In this document: piece after piece, positions 24,000 through 36,322 of the stretch
Numbering within the stretch: position 1 is the stretch's first letter
How the letters are laid out: every line of letters begins with the position of its first letter
Source: Siphlonurus alternatus
Taxonomy: Eukaryota; Arthropoda; Insecta; Ephemeroptera; Siphlonuridae
Length of the DNA: 64,000 nt
Assembly (NCBI GenBank): GCA_949825025.1
Contig: OX463781.1
Coordinates: 38,837,950-38,901,949, forward strand
Direction of reading: 5' to 3'
Made by a program: the position numbers and the translations under genes
Notes under the pieces: model-generated
The model's input: the letters and a program-made list of their open reading frames with translations, nothing else
The model's database searches: none
Told to the model about the DNA's origin: nothing

Positions 24000-25150
24000 T
24001 ATATACTAGTATAGAGATCATGGAATATGTATATTAGTATTCAAATATAACATATCGAATACATGTAATTTTATTGTTACCTTCCTACAAAAATATTATT
24101 GGAGGGCTTAAATAATACATATGAATATCACTAATTCTATGTATAATAAATATGGGTGGTATTATTCACTAAGATTTAAGGAGCGTTTTAGGGAGATAGA
24201 TATTTTAAGAAGCGTTTTTCTTACCTGTTACCTGGTATAACACTATAATATAATACTGTAAATAATAATAGTATAAGTATTAAAAATATTTTCATTATTA
24301 TTTAATTAATTATTTATTCATTATTGTAAGTAAAGGAAAAATTTTAAGTGGTTTGATAGAAGGAACAGCGGTACAGCAATTTTTTTTTTTTTTTATATTG
24401 AGCATATATTGAAAGTATAAGAGTGCCGATAAATTTAATGTCCATAATGTTCATATAACTTTAAGAAAACAATTACATTATAATTATTCTTATATCAATT
24501 TTGAATTTTATTTATTATATGACATTATATTATGATTAATTCATTGTAAAAAAATTCTAAAACTACTTATTGCATAATTGTGAAGAAATATATTTTATAT
24601 ATGATTAATCATTATATATATTTTATATAATATAATATACATGCTGAAAAATAGAGAATGGGTAGTGCACGTGCACTTGAACAATGGGGCGAGGTGCAGC
24701 CCAATAACTTTCTTGGGCTAAGAGTCACCCAGTTTATGACGTGGTGAGGCTGCGGGGACTGCGAGTCCATCGCCCTGATGCGATATCATTGTTCAACGTC
24801 ATTCAGCGTCTAAATTCGTTTCAAAAACTGTTCAAATTTGGTCAAATTTGTAATATTAACTTTATGAATTTGGTTCGTATTTCGTAGCTCGTAATTTAAA
24901 AAAAAAAAAAAGTATTTAATTTATATGAAAATGCATTTTGTTGAACTTAATATATTTACATATAAATTTATATGCAATCCAAATTTATTGTAATTAAAAA
25001 TTAGATTAAAGATAAAAGAATAAAAAATCTATATAGACGAATTAAGCAGGAATTAAGGCTCAATTAATGCAGCAAAAAACTATGTTAAAGTTAAATAATA
25101 GTTTTATAATCATATATATGCAACTATTATACTTCATTGCATGCACATCA
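24000..25150. other. AT-rich sequence with no recognised gene
   Basis: Mostly AT-rich. A GC-richer patch of about 140 bases (24655-24800), with GTGCACGTGCAC and a TGGGCTAAGAGTCACCC string, stands out but matches nothing else here. Confidence 0.4.
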
Positions 25151-25178
25151 TTATATATATAAAAAATAAAAAAAATGT

Positions 25179-25337
<159 letters not shown>

Positions 25338-26004
25338 AAAAAAATAGAAAGATATATATCAAGTAAAGTTTCAAGAGATACATTATATTTATATACAGGT
25401 TTTTTGTAAAGTAGTGGAGTAGTGTAAATTTGGTCGTTAATAAAAGACACAGGTTTAATGTAACTTAGACTTTTTATATATGAAATTAAAGATTGACATT
25501 TTAAAATTTCGAAAATCAAGATGAAAATTAAATCAGGTAGAAGTTTCAATTTTTACACGCTAAATGGCCAAAAGAGCGAAAATTTTGTTGAAAATTTGAT
25601 TTTTCGAGAAACTTTTGTGGCAACAAGATGTTCACAAATCAGCAGAAACCAAAGTGTGTGGTATGATCCCAATCTTATGGATCTGCTTCTGCTGCTGCTG
25701 CTGTAAAATGAAAATTTAGTAACTTTTGTCGCGTAAATTATCGTCAAACTCCTGGTGAAAACTCAATCTTACGTTGGTGGCAAAATTTTTAAGGGACAAA
25801 ATCAATTAAGAACAAATGCCGTTAATGCCGTAGAGTGGGCGGCCCTCTGTATCTAATGTCGATCAGGCTCGTGTCCAAGAAGCATTTAAAAACAGCCCTA
25901 CACTATCGGGCAGTTATATAGACATGAGCTTGTAAGTAATTCACATGACACCTTCAAACGCTGCGTCGAATACGTAGCTCGAGATCTACCCAAATATGAA
26001 ATAT

Positions 26005-26430
26005 GGTAGCGTCACGAGATTGTTGGGTTGCCTGCTTACAGGATAACGGCCTGATGTTTACCTCTCCTCCCTTCCCCTACCGAAGAACAAGAGTATTTGT
26101 AAAAGCATTGAAAAAAAAATATATATATATAGAAAATGTAGACAAAAATTAATTATAGATTAAAGATGGCAATTATTAAATTTATATCGTACGTCTAGTA
26201 CGATATAAATTTAAATAATTCATATCATCTGCTATTTTATAAAGAATGTAACACCAGTTAAATTTTTTTGTTCTTAAATAATAATAGTCAACAAAGTCAA
26301 ATTTTCTAATTTTTCTATTTCTTTCAATGGTTTTATGAGTACTCTTGCTCTTCGGTAGGGAAAGGGAGGGGAGGAAACCGTCAGGCCGTTATCCTGTAAG
26401 CAGGCAACCCAACAATCTCGTGACGCTACC
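26005..26430. mobile_element. Foldback element with GGTAGCGTCACGAGATTG ends, 426 bp
   Basis: The ends GGTAGCGTCACGAGATTGTT and complement start arms of about 110 bases (GGGTTGCCTGCTTACAGG, ATAACGGCCTGA, a CTCTCCTCCCTTCCCCTACC block and CGAAGAACAAGAGTA, each mirrored on the right). The centre carries a second palindrome, AATTTATATCGTACG facing CGATATAAATT. No coding sequence. No clear target duplication was seen. Confidence 0.85.
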
Positions 26431-26546
26431 CTATAAAAATTTACATACAGTTTGTCAAATAGAAACAAACTCCTTTCGCCATTTATTCAGAATCCCCCTT
26501 TCATTCACCCAATTGCACAGATGCGGTCTAACTTGTAAGTCAAAAG

Positions 26547-26929
26547 TTCACACTAAATTTTTAGATGCTGAATTGGTTTTCAGTACTTTTTGTCAGTACA
26601 AAATTGCTCCAGTCAGTACAAAATTTTCCAGTTTCGTCTTACATCCAGCACTTTTTACCTATAAAACACTTATTCCAAGTACAACTTTGGTACTGAAAAA
26701 AGAGAGTCAAAAAAAGTACAAAATATTGACTCTCTTTTTTCAGTACCAAATTTGTACTTGGATTAAGTGTTTTATAGGTCAAAAGTGCTGGATGTAAGAC
26801 GAAATTGGAACAATTTTGTACTGACATAAAGTATAGGTCAAAAGTGCTGGATGTAAGACGAAATTGGAACAATTTTGTACTGACATAAAGTACTGAAACC
26901 AATTCAGCATCTAAAAATTTAGTGTGAAT
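26547..26929. mobile_element. Miniature element with TTCACACTAAATTTTTAGAT ends, 383 bp
   Basis: The terminal repeats TTCACACTAAATTTTTAGAT and complement are nearly perfect. The arms extend almost to the centre (ACTGAAAAAAGAGAGTCAA against TTGACTCTCTTTTTTCAGT). The right arm contains a recent tandem duplication of 59 bases (26773-26831 and 26832-26890). A decayed copy is at 10868-11162, with partial ends near 56920 and 57455. Confidence 0.88.
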
Positions 26930-27299
26930 TCATAGTTAGCCACGGCCTAACTCTGAAAATGCGAATTTACAGAACTAATTAGGAACATGTTGCAAATTTG
27001 AAAAATTTTGGGTAAAGTTATGGTTGGATTTAAAAGAAATGTTCACCGCTGCAACAAAAAATGCTATTGAGAGTATAATGATGATACTCGAATATTACGC
27101 AAAAAGTAATATATATTATTTTGATTTCTGGTGAAGACTTCTAGACAAAAAGGAATTCCATACCGTAAGACTTTACATAATATATAGTATAGAATTGTGG
27201 TGAAAGAGTGCAAATAGGTCGCTTCTATCTTATAGCATTGGTGGTGACAAACGAGAAGCAACGCAAACAAGAAACCTAGAAAGCGACGACGGAACATAG

Positions 27300-27560
27300 C
27301 TCTAGGGAGTACGAGAATGGGTATAGAGAAGCTTAAACTTAAAGTTCATTTCCATACGCCTCGTGAGGTTCCCAAAGATTGTCTCTTCTTCTTCTTCTTC
27401 ACATACACACTCGGAGAACAAAAGGCGGCAAACATACAGCAGAAACTCCTCCACGTACTTCTATTTCACGATGATGCCACACCAATATTTACCAGCGACA
27501 AGACCAGCCTGCAGCTATCAATGTCCTCCCAGTACACTTTTCACGTCGTATAACAGGACC
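27300..27560. other. GC-richer unique block before a (CT)n tract
   Basis: About 260 bases of balanced composition with an open plus-strand frame (27317-27553, 78 codons) containing a run of Phe from CTTCTTCTT. The protein is not recognised and no splice sites were convincing. It is not called as a gene. Confidence 0.3.
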
Positions 27561-27562
27561 CA

Positions 27563-27832
<270 letters not shown>

Positions 27833-28139
27833 AATACCAGTAAACTGGGTTCATATTTAACCTGATTTTTGTCGGAAACGCTCAGGTGTCCTTCAACTCG
27901 GCTCGGCCAATACAAATGAAATTCTTCATTACAAACAATACACCAATGACTGAAGATGTTACAAACATTGCATGGCAAAAATCGGTTAAATGTGAATTCA
28001 GAATATAGCTTTCCATCTCCCTCCCCCCACTGGCTTTTTTACTCTGTTTTTTCTCTCTCTCTCTTTTTCTGTGTCCCTGTCCGTCTCTCTATTTCTCTCT
28101 CCTTCAGTAGAAACATTTCGTCATGGAGAGTTTCCATCA

Positions 28140-29990
28140 ATTGAGAATTTTTCACATATAAATAAATGGTATTCAGATCTGTGACTAGAATCCACTTTAC
28201 ACACTAGCTGCTAGATATTTTCATGGAAGTCAATATCTTTGATCCAAAGTATAAAAGTAATGTTTTTCAATATTTTATTATACATTTTGAAATTTAATAA
28301 TATTATAAATTTAAATTTCCTTTTAAAATTTAAATAACAATATTCATTTCAAACATATTATACTGTATGTATAATTGTATATTATATTACTGTTTTGTAT
28401 ATTTTGAAGCTTTTTATCATGCATTATATTAATAACATTATTAACAAAACTAACTAATGTAAAAAAAAATTTAAAGTAAATTAAATTTTATAAAAGTGAA
28501 ATTTAATAATATTTTAGTAAACTCAGGTAATGCAGTTAATTTTTTTCACCAACAAATTTTATAAATTTGAATTTCTTTCCTCGAAGAGACATATTTTCCA
28601 TTACCTTTCCAACTGGAATACGGTACATGCTAGAAATCTTTTGCTAGATCGTTATATATTATTATAAACTTACTTACTATACATGATACATTAACTCTAG
28701 AATTACCACCAATTTAAGCGCTTAATTTTTGGTCAAGTTTATTATTTTCTTCTATTATTGTATGTTTTTTTTTATAAATGATTTCGGAAATACATTGCTT
28801 GGTGGCTTTTCATTTTTTAACACTCTTTTATTGTAGAACTTTTCCTAAATACATATACAGTATATTGAAAGGAAAATTGTATGTCAATTAATGGATATAT
28901 TGTAAAAAAAAAAAAAAAAATAAAAAAAAAATAAATAAATAAAAAAAAAAGTTAAAAAGCCACTTAACTGTTCGCCATGACATTATTTTTTGGTACTTTT
29001 CTTGACTTCGAATACTCGATGGCCCGCATGCGTGTACTGTTGATTACATTAACGTAAAAATTAAATTTTTAAAATTCATAAAATTTCATTTAATCAAACT
29101 GTACCCTTAAGTACCCACTTACAACCTTGTGAGTCCTTATATGGGCAGATATAGCATGCATAATATGCAAATGGATGCATTTAAAGTAATTCATGTAGAT
29201 TAATTCTTTACCAAGAGTGCATGTGCATTGGGCAGCTGCAATATAAAAAATTGCAGTTTGTAAAACAAAAGTGTAGAGGTAAATAAATTGAAGTAAATAT
29301 TTTTTGTGCGTCCGTTTTTATGTTACGCGAGGGAATTCATTTGAAATGTTCTTCAGCTCTTTAAATTTAATCACATGACATTGTGTCGTACAAAAAGTGA
29401 AACTAAATGAGCGATTCTTTTCTCTCATACACTTTATTACGTCGTTTATATTTTTCTCTTAAATTAAATATAATTATAGTTTTGAAATAGAGATATGAAA
29501 ATGCAAGTTAATTATTATATTTTTTTTTACTCTACAGTTTAATTTATTTTTAAATTAATTTAATAAAATTTAGAATTTAATTTAGAATCTAATTTATTTT
29601 AATAAAAAATCATATGATTTTTTTTATAAAAAATCACTAGAATTTATTAATTAGCCATTATTTACATAAAACATTCTGACAAAATAGTCTTTTTAGAGAC
29701 TAAAATTATTTTAAAATACGTTTTTTATTTGAAGTCTGCATGCATAATAAAACAAGTTTACACTTTCAGTTTATTTGTAAAAAAAGAGATAATTTTAGAA
29801 GCTAAATGTAGTTAAAAGTAATTATCGTAATAAATATTTACGTTGATAATTTGCAGTAAAACTAAACAGTACTGCATAATTTAAAAAAAGTCATGAACGA
29901 GAGTTATACCAATACTTACTGACTAAACCCAATGTATATTTAATTAAACAATTATACAGTGCAACAGTTAAGTATAATTATAGAATTTAT
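28140..29990. other. AT-rich sequence with no recognised feature
   Basis: About 1.85 kb of AT-rich DNA with an A-rich run at 28902-28951. No foldback, SINE or coding frame was recognised. Confidence 0.4.
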
Positions 29991-29999
29991 TATCAATTG

Positions 30000-30480
30000 T
30001 CACCAGTCTTCAATGCTGACATATGTAACAATAAAAGTATATAACAGATCAGCTGCTAGGATGAAGGGTATTAAAACACATGAGATCTGGCACATGAGAT
30101 GCGGGCACCCCCCAGTCTGATTGCACCCTGCATATCTACAAAGAAGCACGCGGAAATGCTGACGTTGCAGTAATGTACGAGGGGTGGCCGATATATCAGT
30201 GAGTAAAAACAGGAAAGGGTTGCAGAAATACAACCGCCTTGAATAGAGACTTCAAGTCAGCTGATTTTGCGGTCTTTTCTATCTAGACCTATGTAAAAAA
30301 AAAAAAAAATACTCGAAATTGCTTTTTTTGGTATTAAAAGACCCCTAAATGTGGAGGTAGGAGGTAGTTTTACATTGATAGCTTTAATAATTCCTGAGAC
30401 AAAAATCAAATTTTTTAACGTGGTGGCTTACGGAGAATTTTCCTGGCGGGGAACACTTAAAATTTCTATTTTAGATATTA
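30000..30480. other. Unique sequence with a short direct repeat to 30680
   Basis: The segment is of normal complexity and unrecognised. CTTCAAGTCAGCTGATTTTG near 30250, followed by TCTATCTA, recurs in diverged form near 30683, on the other side of the family J insertion at 30495. This suggests an older duplicated unit or element into which J inserted. Confidence 0.35.
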
Positions 30481-30494
30481 GATCTATCTACTAA

Positions 30495-30620
30495 AGTACA
30501 CTCGTCGCTTCAAAATCTTCCCTTTACAGCTTTGTTAATCACCATGCCTTGTGTTATTCTTCTGGGGCATGGTGATTAACAAGGCTGTAAAGGGAAGATT
30601 TTCCGAAGCGACGAATATAC
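30495..30620. mobile_element. Family J palindromic element, best copy
   Basis: AGTACACTCGTCGCTTC, a CCCTTTACAGCTTTGTTAATC block and ACCATGCCTTG on the left mirror GGCATGGTGATTAACAAGG, CTGTAAAGGGAAGATTTTCC and GAAGCGACGAATATAC on the right. The loop is only about 15 bases. The transcript or single strand would fold into one long hairpin. Confidence 0.87.
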
Positions 30621-31640
30621 GTACAGCTTACAGTTTGTCTGACGTCACGAACTTTCTCGTTAGTCCTCTAGCAATGGAAGATTCAAGTCAACTGACTTTT
30701 TTGTGTCCTATCTATGAAACAGAAACGCAAATTTGTTATTTCACTAAGATTTCAGGGAAAATTAATTCATGGAACGTCGGTTGAATAAAAAAAAAATGTA
30801 ATGAATAATGCAAATTTAGAGTCTTTACTTCATTTATAAACAAGAAAAACAAAATTCTTCATTTTCAAGTGCAAAATGGACCTTAGCGACACATGGTAAG
30901 ACACACTCACTCGAATTCTCCAATACAAATTAGAGGGTTGTATGACATCAGAAAGTCGATAGGTGATATACAATTATACACTATAATTTGTTCTGATGTT
31001 TTATCAGTAGTACAAGGTAATGAACTCCAAATTATATACAGTATAAACTTTAGTATATATTTAAATTTAGTTACCCTTTTGGTGTAAGTAATATTTTCTT
31101 ATCCCCCCAATCCACTTAATTTGATACTAGTAAATAATCTTCAACACTATTTGAGAGTTCTATATATATTGTAACTTATCATGGATTTTAATATTCAATA
31201 GATTATTAGTTATTACATGTTACTAAGCATATTTATATAATAGAGAAATTGCATTTGTTGCTTATAATTATAAATTTTCCTATTTTCCATTTAATTGATT
31301 ATGTCACAGTAAATTTTTGAATACTTCTTAATACTTTCATATTTTTAACATTCATTATTTTACTATTGGAAAATGAAAACGAACCTAAATAAAAACAATT
31401 ACGATTTTTGTGAGTTAATTTTCACTGCTAAATTGATATAAAAAAGTGTGAAATTTTAAATTCGAAATTAAATATATAATTTATAATTTTATTTATATTA
31501 ATTTTGTTACTTACATAAATGGCAACAAGATTAATACCAACTAATTGTCTACTGTTTAAATAATTTGAAAGTGTTTTGAAAGACAATAAAGTCAATTCAA
31601 CCATTGTCTAATTAAAAGCAACTTTTCAATCAATTGGATT

Positions 31641-31785
31641 GGGGGCGATTCATCAAAGAGTTATCCAGAAAGTTATCCAGGTTTCTCACTAACCGTGGTT
31701 AGTGTCATTGAATTAGGCTGGCGCTAACCGCGGTTAGTGAGAAAGCTGGATAACTTTCTGGATAACTCTTTGATGAATCGCCCCC
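31641..31785. mobile_element. Harbinger-like miniature element, 145 bp, 3-bp target duplication
   Basis: The terminal repeats GGGGGCGATTCATCAAAGAG and complement extend about 60 bases with few mismatches (TTATCCAGAAAGTTATCCAG; CTAACCGYGGTTAGTG inside). ATT flanks both ends (31638-31640 and 31786-31788). G-run ends with a 3-bp AT-rich duplication are typical of PIF/Harbinger elements, but the superfamily is an inference. No close copy is present in the window. Confidence 0.83.
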
Positions 31786-31861
31786 ATTATTTTATTTAAT
31801 TGAATTCACGCCATCTATATAGAAAAATCAGAAGTAAGAAAGAAATACAATATATTTATAT

Positions 31862-32075
31862 GCTTTGGATCACTGCACTTCCGGTTCATTGACAAAAAGC
31901 TGTAGTGTCCATTCTGGCTTAGATTTCCACGTTTCCCTCAATCACAGGCAAATGCCGGGATGGATTGCAAGGCCGTGGTCGTCCCCGTTCCGGAAGAGCC
32001 CCCCGCGAAACGTTCAAGTTAAGGTTTCGGAAGGTTCGAGGGTTCAAAGTAGTATGTAATTATAGTAAGTAGAAG
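31862..32075 (+). mobile_element. 5S-type SINE, 5'-truncated copy
   Basis: It matches the minus-strand SINE at 58903-59248 from CACTTCCGGTTCATTGACAA through GTTTCCACGTTTCCCTCA and GGCAAATGCCGGGATGGATT to CCCCGTTCCGGAAGAGC and the tail AGTATGTAATTA...AGTAAGTAG. The 5S-derived head is missing, as expected from incomplete reverse transcription. The open frame here is not a gene. Confidence 0.85.
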
Positions 32076-32128
32076 TATCCTATAGGGTTTGATTAAAAAA
32101 ATAAAAATAATAATACACACGTAAATAA

Positions 32129-32420
32129 TTATTCGAAAGAGAATAATTTTTTCTTTATTTTTTTATTGAAAGTTTCATATGCTTCTTTAAAGGGATCGAG
32201 TTTCATATAGAGTACGTCATCACATGTCAAATTGGTGGCATGAAAAGTGAAACTCTTCAACGTATAAGGAAATTCGTATTTTGTCAAAAACTCTTTAAAT
32301 GAAGAACGAAAGGGAGGGTGACATTTGGACATTGACGCCACCCCCTCCCCTGAAATATTCACGGGGCAATAAGATGACGTCTTTCTACGTCAATGACAGA
32401 TATTTCTTATTTATATTTTT
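32129..32420. other. Unassigned segment with a 77-codon minus-strand frame
   Basis: A minus-strand frame (32362-32129) is open and of plausible amino-acid composition (Phe, Lys and Glu rich), but nothing in it is recognised. AT-rich sequence commonly yields such frames. I leave it unnamed. Confidence 0.15.
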
Positions 32421-32588
32421 TCGACTTTCCATAATATATCTTCAGGTTGAAAGGTTTAAAAAAATGAAATCCATCATTCAAAAGAATGTATAATTTATTA
32501 CTTTTACACGTCAGTGCATATTTGACAATTTTTTTTTTAAACACATTAATACGGTTGCAGTTTTTAATAACTATTTTGTCCGTGGACT

Positions 32589-32700
32589 AATGGACAACCT
32601 TTATGATGTTTATTACATTTGGATAAAGGACCTCGAGTTAAATACTATCAATTTTTTCACATTTTTTAGCCCTCTAACACCTTTAATATCGTGCTATAAT
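32589..32700. mobile_element. Family F foldback, left-end fragment
   Basis: ATGGACAACCTTTATGATG followed by GGACCTCGAGTTAAATACTATC and CCTCTAACACC matches the left part of the family F copy at 34047. The right arm is not found nearby. Confidence 0.5.
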
Positions 32701-33093
32701 TAATTTCTATATTTATTTTAGCATGAAAATAGTTTATTAGGAGTATTAGGATCCATTTTAAAACAAACAGTTTTTTTTAATCATTTTCAGTTTTTTTGTA
32801 TGTATTTTTTTTTTTAACAAGGCCCAATAAATAATATTTCTGGGTGGAGAAATTACTACTCTTGATATTCGTCAAAGCTCTAGGTTTAAAACTGTTTAAA
32901 AAAATAATGAGGTCAACTTTGTGAAAATACGTCCACTAACGGTGATTCACCCGATATCCTTAATATGAAACTATGCATGTTTGAGTAAAAAAATCACTTT
33001 TATTATCTCATCTAAAATTTGTTACTTAATTTACCAAGACGACATAGGCTGCGTAGCATAATCCAAGATCAGTATACAATAGAGAGTGCCCGA

Positions 33094-33340
33094 GTTGAAA
33101 TAAATTTCATCTTTTATTCACTAATAAGCTCTTCTCTAGTTTAATTTCCTCCTATTTTGCATCATTTCAGAGGAGAAAAAGACAAGATAACATATTTTTT
33201 CCTCTTTTTGAGCATAATAGAAATATTGACTTCATTTCATCCTCACTTTGAGCGAAGAGGAAATAAGATGTGTTTTAGAGGTAAAAAGATTAGGTTTAGA
33301 CGTGTAAAGGATGAATTGAAGACGAAATTTTCCAACTAAG
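33094..33340 (+). mobile_element. Family G dispersed repeat, uninterrupted copy
   Basis: It starts GTTGAAATAAATTTCATC and contains AATAAGCTCTTCTCTAG, CCTCACTTTGAGCGAAGAGG and AAAAAGATTAGGTTTAGACG, ending TTTTCCAACTAAGG. It serves as the empty-site reference for the two interrupted copies at 522-1110 and 36323-36700. Confidence 0.75.
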
Positions 33341-33736
33341 GTGGGACTTGTTCTATATTATATGTAGTGTCAAATTACCTAATAAATCTATTAATATGAA
33401 AACATTTGCATTAGTACAAAATAGTATCAATAAATATATATGTAATAAATATTGCATTGGTTCAAAAATTTATAAATATTATGTTATCTACTATAAGTAC
33501 TTTAATATATTTGCAGTCTTTAAATTTCATAATAAATAATAAATTAATTTATTGTGTATTAATTACAATCATGTAACCATTAACTTAATTTTGTTCATGA
33601 AATTTAGGTGTAATATAAAAAATATATATATTGAAACAATTTCAATAAATTGAATGTATTTTTATATTGTGTTCATGAACAAATCAAATATTATTAAAAT
33701 GGACAAACTTCATCATTTTTTTTATTGCATATTTGG

Positions 33737-34025
33737 ATTACTCTTTGGTGTAGTAGTTAGTACACTTGGCTCTCGTCCGAGAGGTCTCCGGTTCAAATCC
33801 CGAATACGGCAGACTTTTCACGACTTGGGATGGGTGTGACTGGCTACTAGATTACAGAGTTGGTAGTAAGAAGGCAGCTTACAGCTGTCTATACTCCGCT
33901 GGGGTGAATAAGACCGCGGAATGTTATGCAAACAACATACGTGCCTCACTTAGAAACGGTACTTAACTGTCTGGCGTGCAGACTGGGTATTAGGAGCCCC
34001 AGAGAGCACTGTGAATAATGTTGAA
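33737..34025 (+). mobile_element. tRNA-Glu-like SINE
   Basis: The head folds as a tRNA-like unit. The D arm and A box are around TGGTGTAGTAGTTAGT (33747-33762). The anticodon stem CTTGG/CCGAG (33765-33769 and 33777-33781) encloses a 7-base loop CTCTCGT with CTC in the anticodon position (33772-33774). The B box is GGTTCAAATCC (33790-33800). The acceptor stem no longer pairs. A body of about 220 bases follows, ending near an A run (GTTGAAAAAAAG) at about 34028. It lacks the central domain found in the other SINEs. It is therefore a separate family and not a functional tRNA gene. Confidence 0.72.
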
Positions 34026-34046
34026 AAAAAGTTCCGCCATTTTGGA

Positions 34047-34283
34047 TAGAGGACCTCGAGTTACATACTGTCAATTTTTTTCATATATTTTTGAACTCTC
34101 CAACACCAAGACAATCATGGGGAAAAACGCTGTGACTTCATAGTCATGCAACCTCTTTCCCTATTTGCTTGAGATTTAAATATTTGCATGACTATGACGT
34201 CACAGCGTTTTGCAACATCATTTGAACAGCGTTAGATGGTTAAAGAAATTAAAATTGACACTTCATAACTCGAGGCCCTTTAT
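34047..34283. mobile_element. Family F foldback
   Basis: The left end GGACCTCGAGTTACATACTG and TCAATTTTTTTC mirror AAAATTGACACTTCATAACTCGAGGCCC on the right. The centre is CGCTGTGACTTCATAGTCATGCAA facing TTGCATGACTATGACGTCACAGCG around a loop of about 40 bases. Related copies are at 38455, 49020, 58560 and 61742. Confidence 0.8.
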
Positions 34284-34489
34284 AAGAAATATGTAACAAA
34301 AAATAACATAAAGCTATTATTATATAATTATAACTGACAAAATTTTTAAATTCTTATTTTCCCCTCTCTTTCTTCTCATATCAGTATCTATATGAAGAGG
34401 GGAAGTTAAAATTTGGTATTCCTGATCCGTATACGTACTATCTAATCGTATTGTCCACCGCCTACTGAGAGAGAAGCAACAGGAGGAGA

Positions 34490-34761
34490 AGAGAAGAACT
34501 ATATAATAAGGGTGGTTCCTCTTATATGGGGAAGGGATAAAAAGGGGGCGGGGATGTTTCAAGTGCGCATGGCATTAGAGTCCGTCCCCGAGCAGTGCAC
34601 GATACTCGGTTGGAGATGCCACACTCGCCGACACCACTGTAGGCATCGCCTCGGGATCTCTCTTCTCTCTCGTTAGTTCACTCGCAAACGGCTGGCAGTA
34701 GCAGACACTTGGTCGCCCACCACCCTCTCTCACCCGGCTGTCTGCTTTGTGTCTACGTTAT
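34490..34761 (+). promoter_or_regulatory. Candidate promoter and untranslated first exon
   Basis: This is a GC-rich block of about 270 bases, CG-containing, in very AT-rich surroundings. TATA-like strings (CTATATAATAAGG near 34499 and GATAAAAAGGGGG near 34535) are followed about 35 bases later by CATTAGAGT, an arthropod initiator-like string. The block ends at TTATGTGAGTATT (GT at 34762), a good 5' splice donor, after which the sequence becomes AT-rich at once. No ATG-initiated frame of note is present, so it would be a 5' untranslated exon with a long intron to the right. This is inference from composition and short motifs only. Confidence 0.3.
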
Positions 34762-34789
34762 GTGAGTATTACAGCTCTTTATATTCACT

Positions 34790-36320
34790 TTGAACTCTAA
34801 AAAAAAATTTAACACTTAAACACTTTTAATCTTTCGTTAAGTATTTCGTGTGAAAACGTTATAATGTAATTTTGATAATATAAAAAAAAATATGAATATG
34901 ATTATTATAACTACTAATTTAAAAATGTTAATTTAAAAAAATAAGGACTTTTAACACTTGAATCTCTTGTGAAAATATTAATTATATAATATACAAAAAA
35001 TATTATGATATTTTAATTAGTAATTAAAAATTGTAGTAAGTAAATTGTGTTAAGTGGCCTGCGTTAAGATTTCTTTCTATAATATTATTGTTACGAATCA
35101 GGTACATTACATTAGGTATTATACATTGAAAATTATTTTAAATTCAATATTATTTTCGATTAACGTTTTATCTCCCTTTTAATCAAATAATGAAAATCAG
35201 AAAATTGATATGACATTATCTATTTCTCTACCATAATTGAAGCTTAATTAAATACTACTAATATTCCACAATTAAAATTAATTTTAGAACAAATTAAATT
35301 AAAGTCAAAAATATAATAGTGTAACATTCAATATTATATAACGAAAATAAACTGTTAAAAAATAAGTTATATTTACATTTTTTTTAACTTAAAAAACGAA
35401 TTGTTAAAATACAAAGAATATTATTTACTCGAGATATATTTAATAACGATGTAATATTTTATCTCAAGTAAATTATTACTAACTATAATATTACTTCCGT
35501 TAACCTACATAAGACAACGGCAGTTTTATAAAGAAGAAGATTAAATTGAAAAGTATATTTTATCACACGGCGAGTTGAAATTAAATTACATTTTATTTGA
35601 ACGAGCTTTTACATATTAGATATTACATTGGAATTTTTTTTTCCTTTAAGGGTGTCGATTGCTGCTAAATTGTATTTAACATGAAATAAGTCTCACTGCA
35701 CCGTTTTTTAGATGAACTACATTGTTGTCTGTATTCTCATTGTTGAATTGAATATACCACGTATATTAAAATCATTATTTTCTTGCTGTAATTTTCTTCA
35801 TTTTTTTTTTATAAATTTTGTCACCTTAAAGGTTCAATTTTATTATCTATAATAATATATAATAATAAGATTAATAAGCAATTTCTAACTAATATAAAAT
35901 TTCATTAAAGCACTTTCATAAAAGTTCTTGCCACAAAAATATTAAATCTATTTATAAAATATTAAACGTAACAAAATAAAATAAAAACGAAAAAAAAAAA
36001 AATAAAAATTATTATAATATTATAGTTTAAAAAAAAAAAGTCAATTCTATTTCCAGTTTAGATTTTTGTTGCATTTGTCGAAACTTATTCAGGCGGCAAT
36101 ATGAAAAAATCTATCATTTTCTTTTTTTTTTTTTTCTTTTTTTTTTTCGCTATTATTTTTTACTGACAGATAGAATTATTTTTTAAAAAAAATCAAGCAA
36201 AAGTAATACTAACAAAACTTTTCCAGCTATTTATTCATGTAAGGTTGTCATATTATTATAAATAATGCCCGTGTGAAGATAATTTTAATTTTTAATTCAC
36301 TTTTTTATGATTTATTTTAT
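34790..36320. other. AT-rich block without recognised elements
   Basis: About 1.5 kb of AT-rich DNA with many A and T runs (for example 36121-36146) and no foldback, SINE or microsatellite of note. If the GT at 34762 is a real donor, this would be the start of an intron. Confidence 0.4.
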
Positions 36321-36322
36321 TT

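Noticed and set aside
32129..32362. 77-codon minus-strand frame with protein-like composition
   Set aside because: No motif was recognised and no splice or promoter context is evident. Frames of this length are common by chance in this window.
33737..33810. Functional tRNA-Glu gene
   Set aside because: The anticodon arm and B box are tRNA-like, but the acceptor stem does not pair and a SINE body follows.
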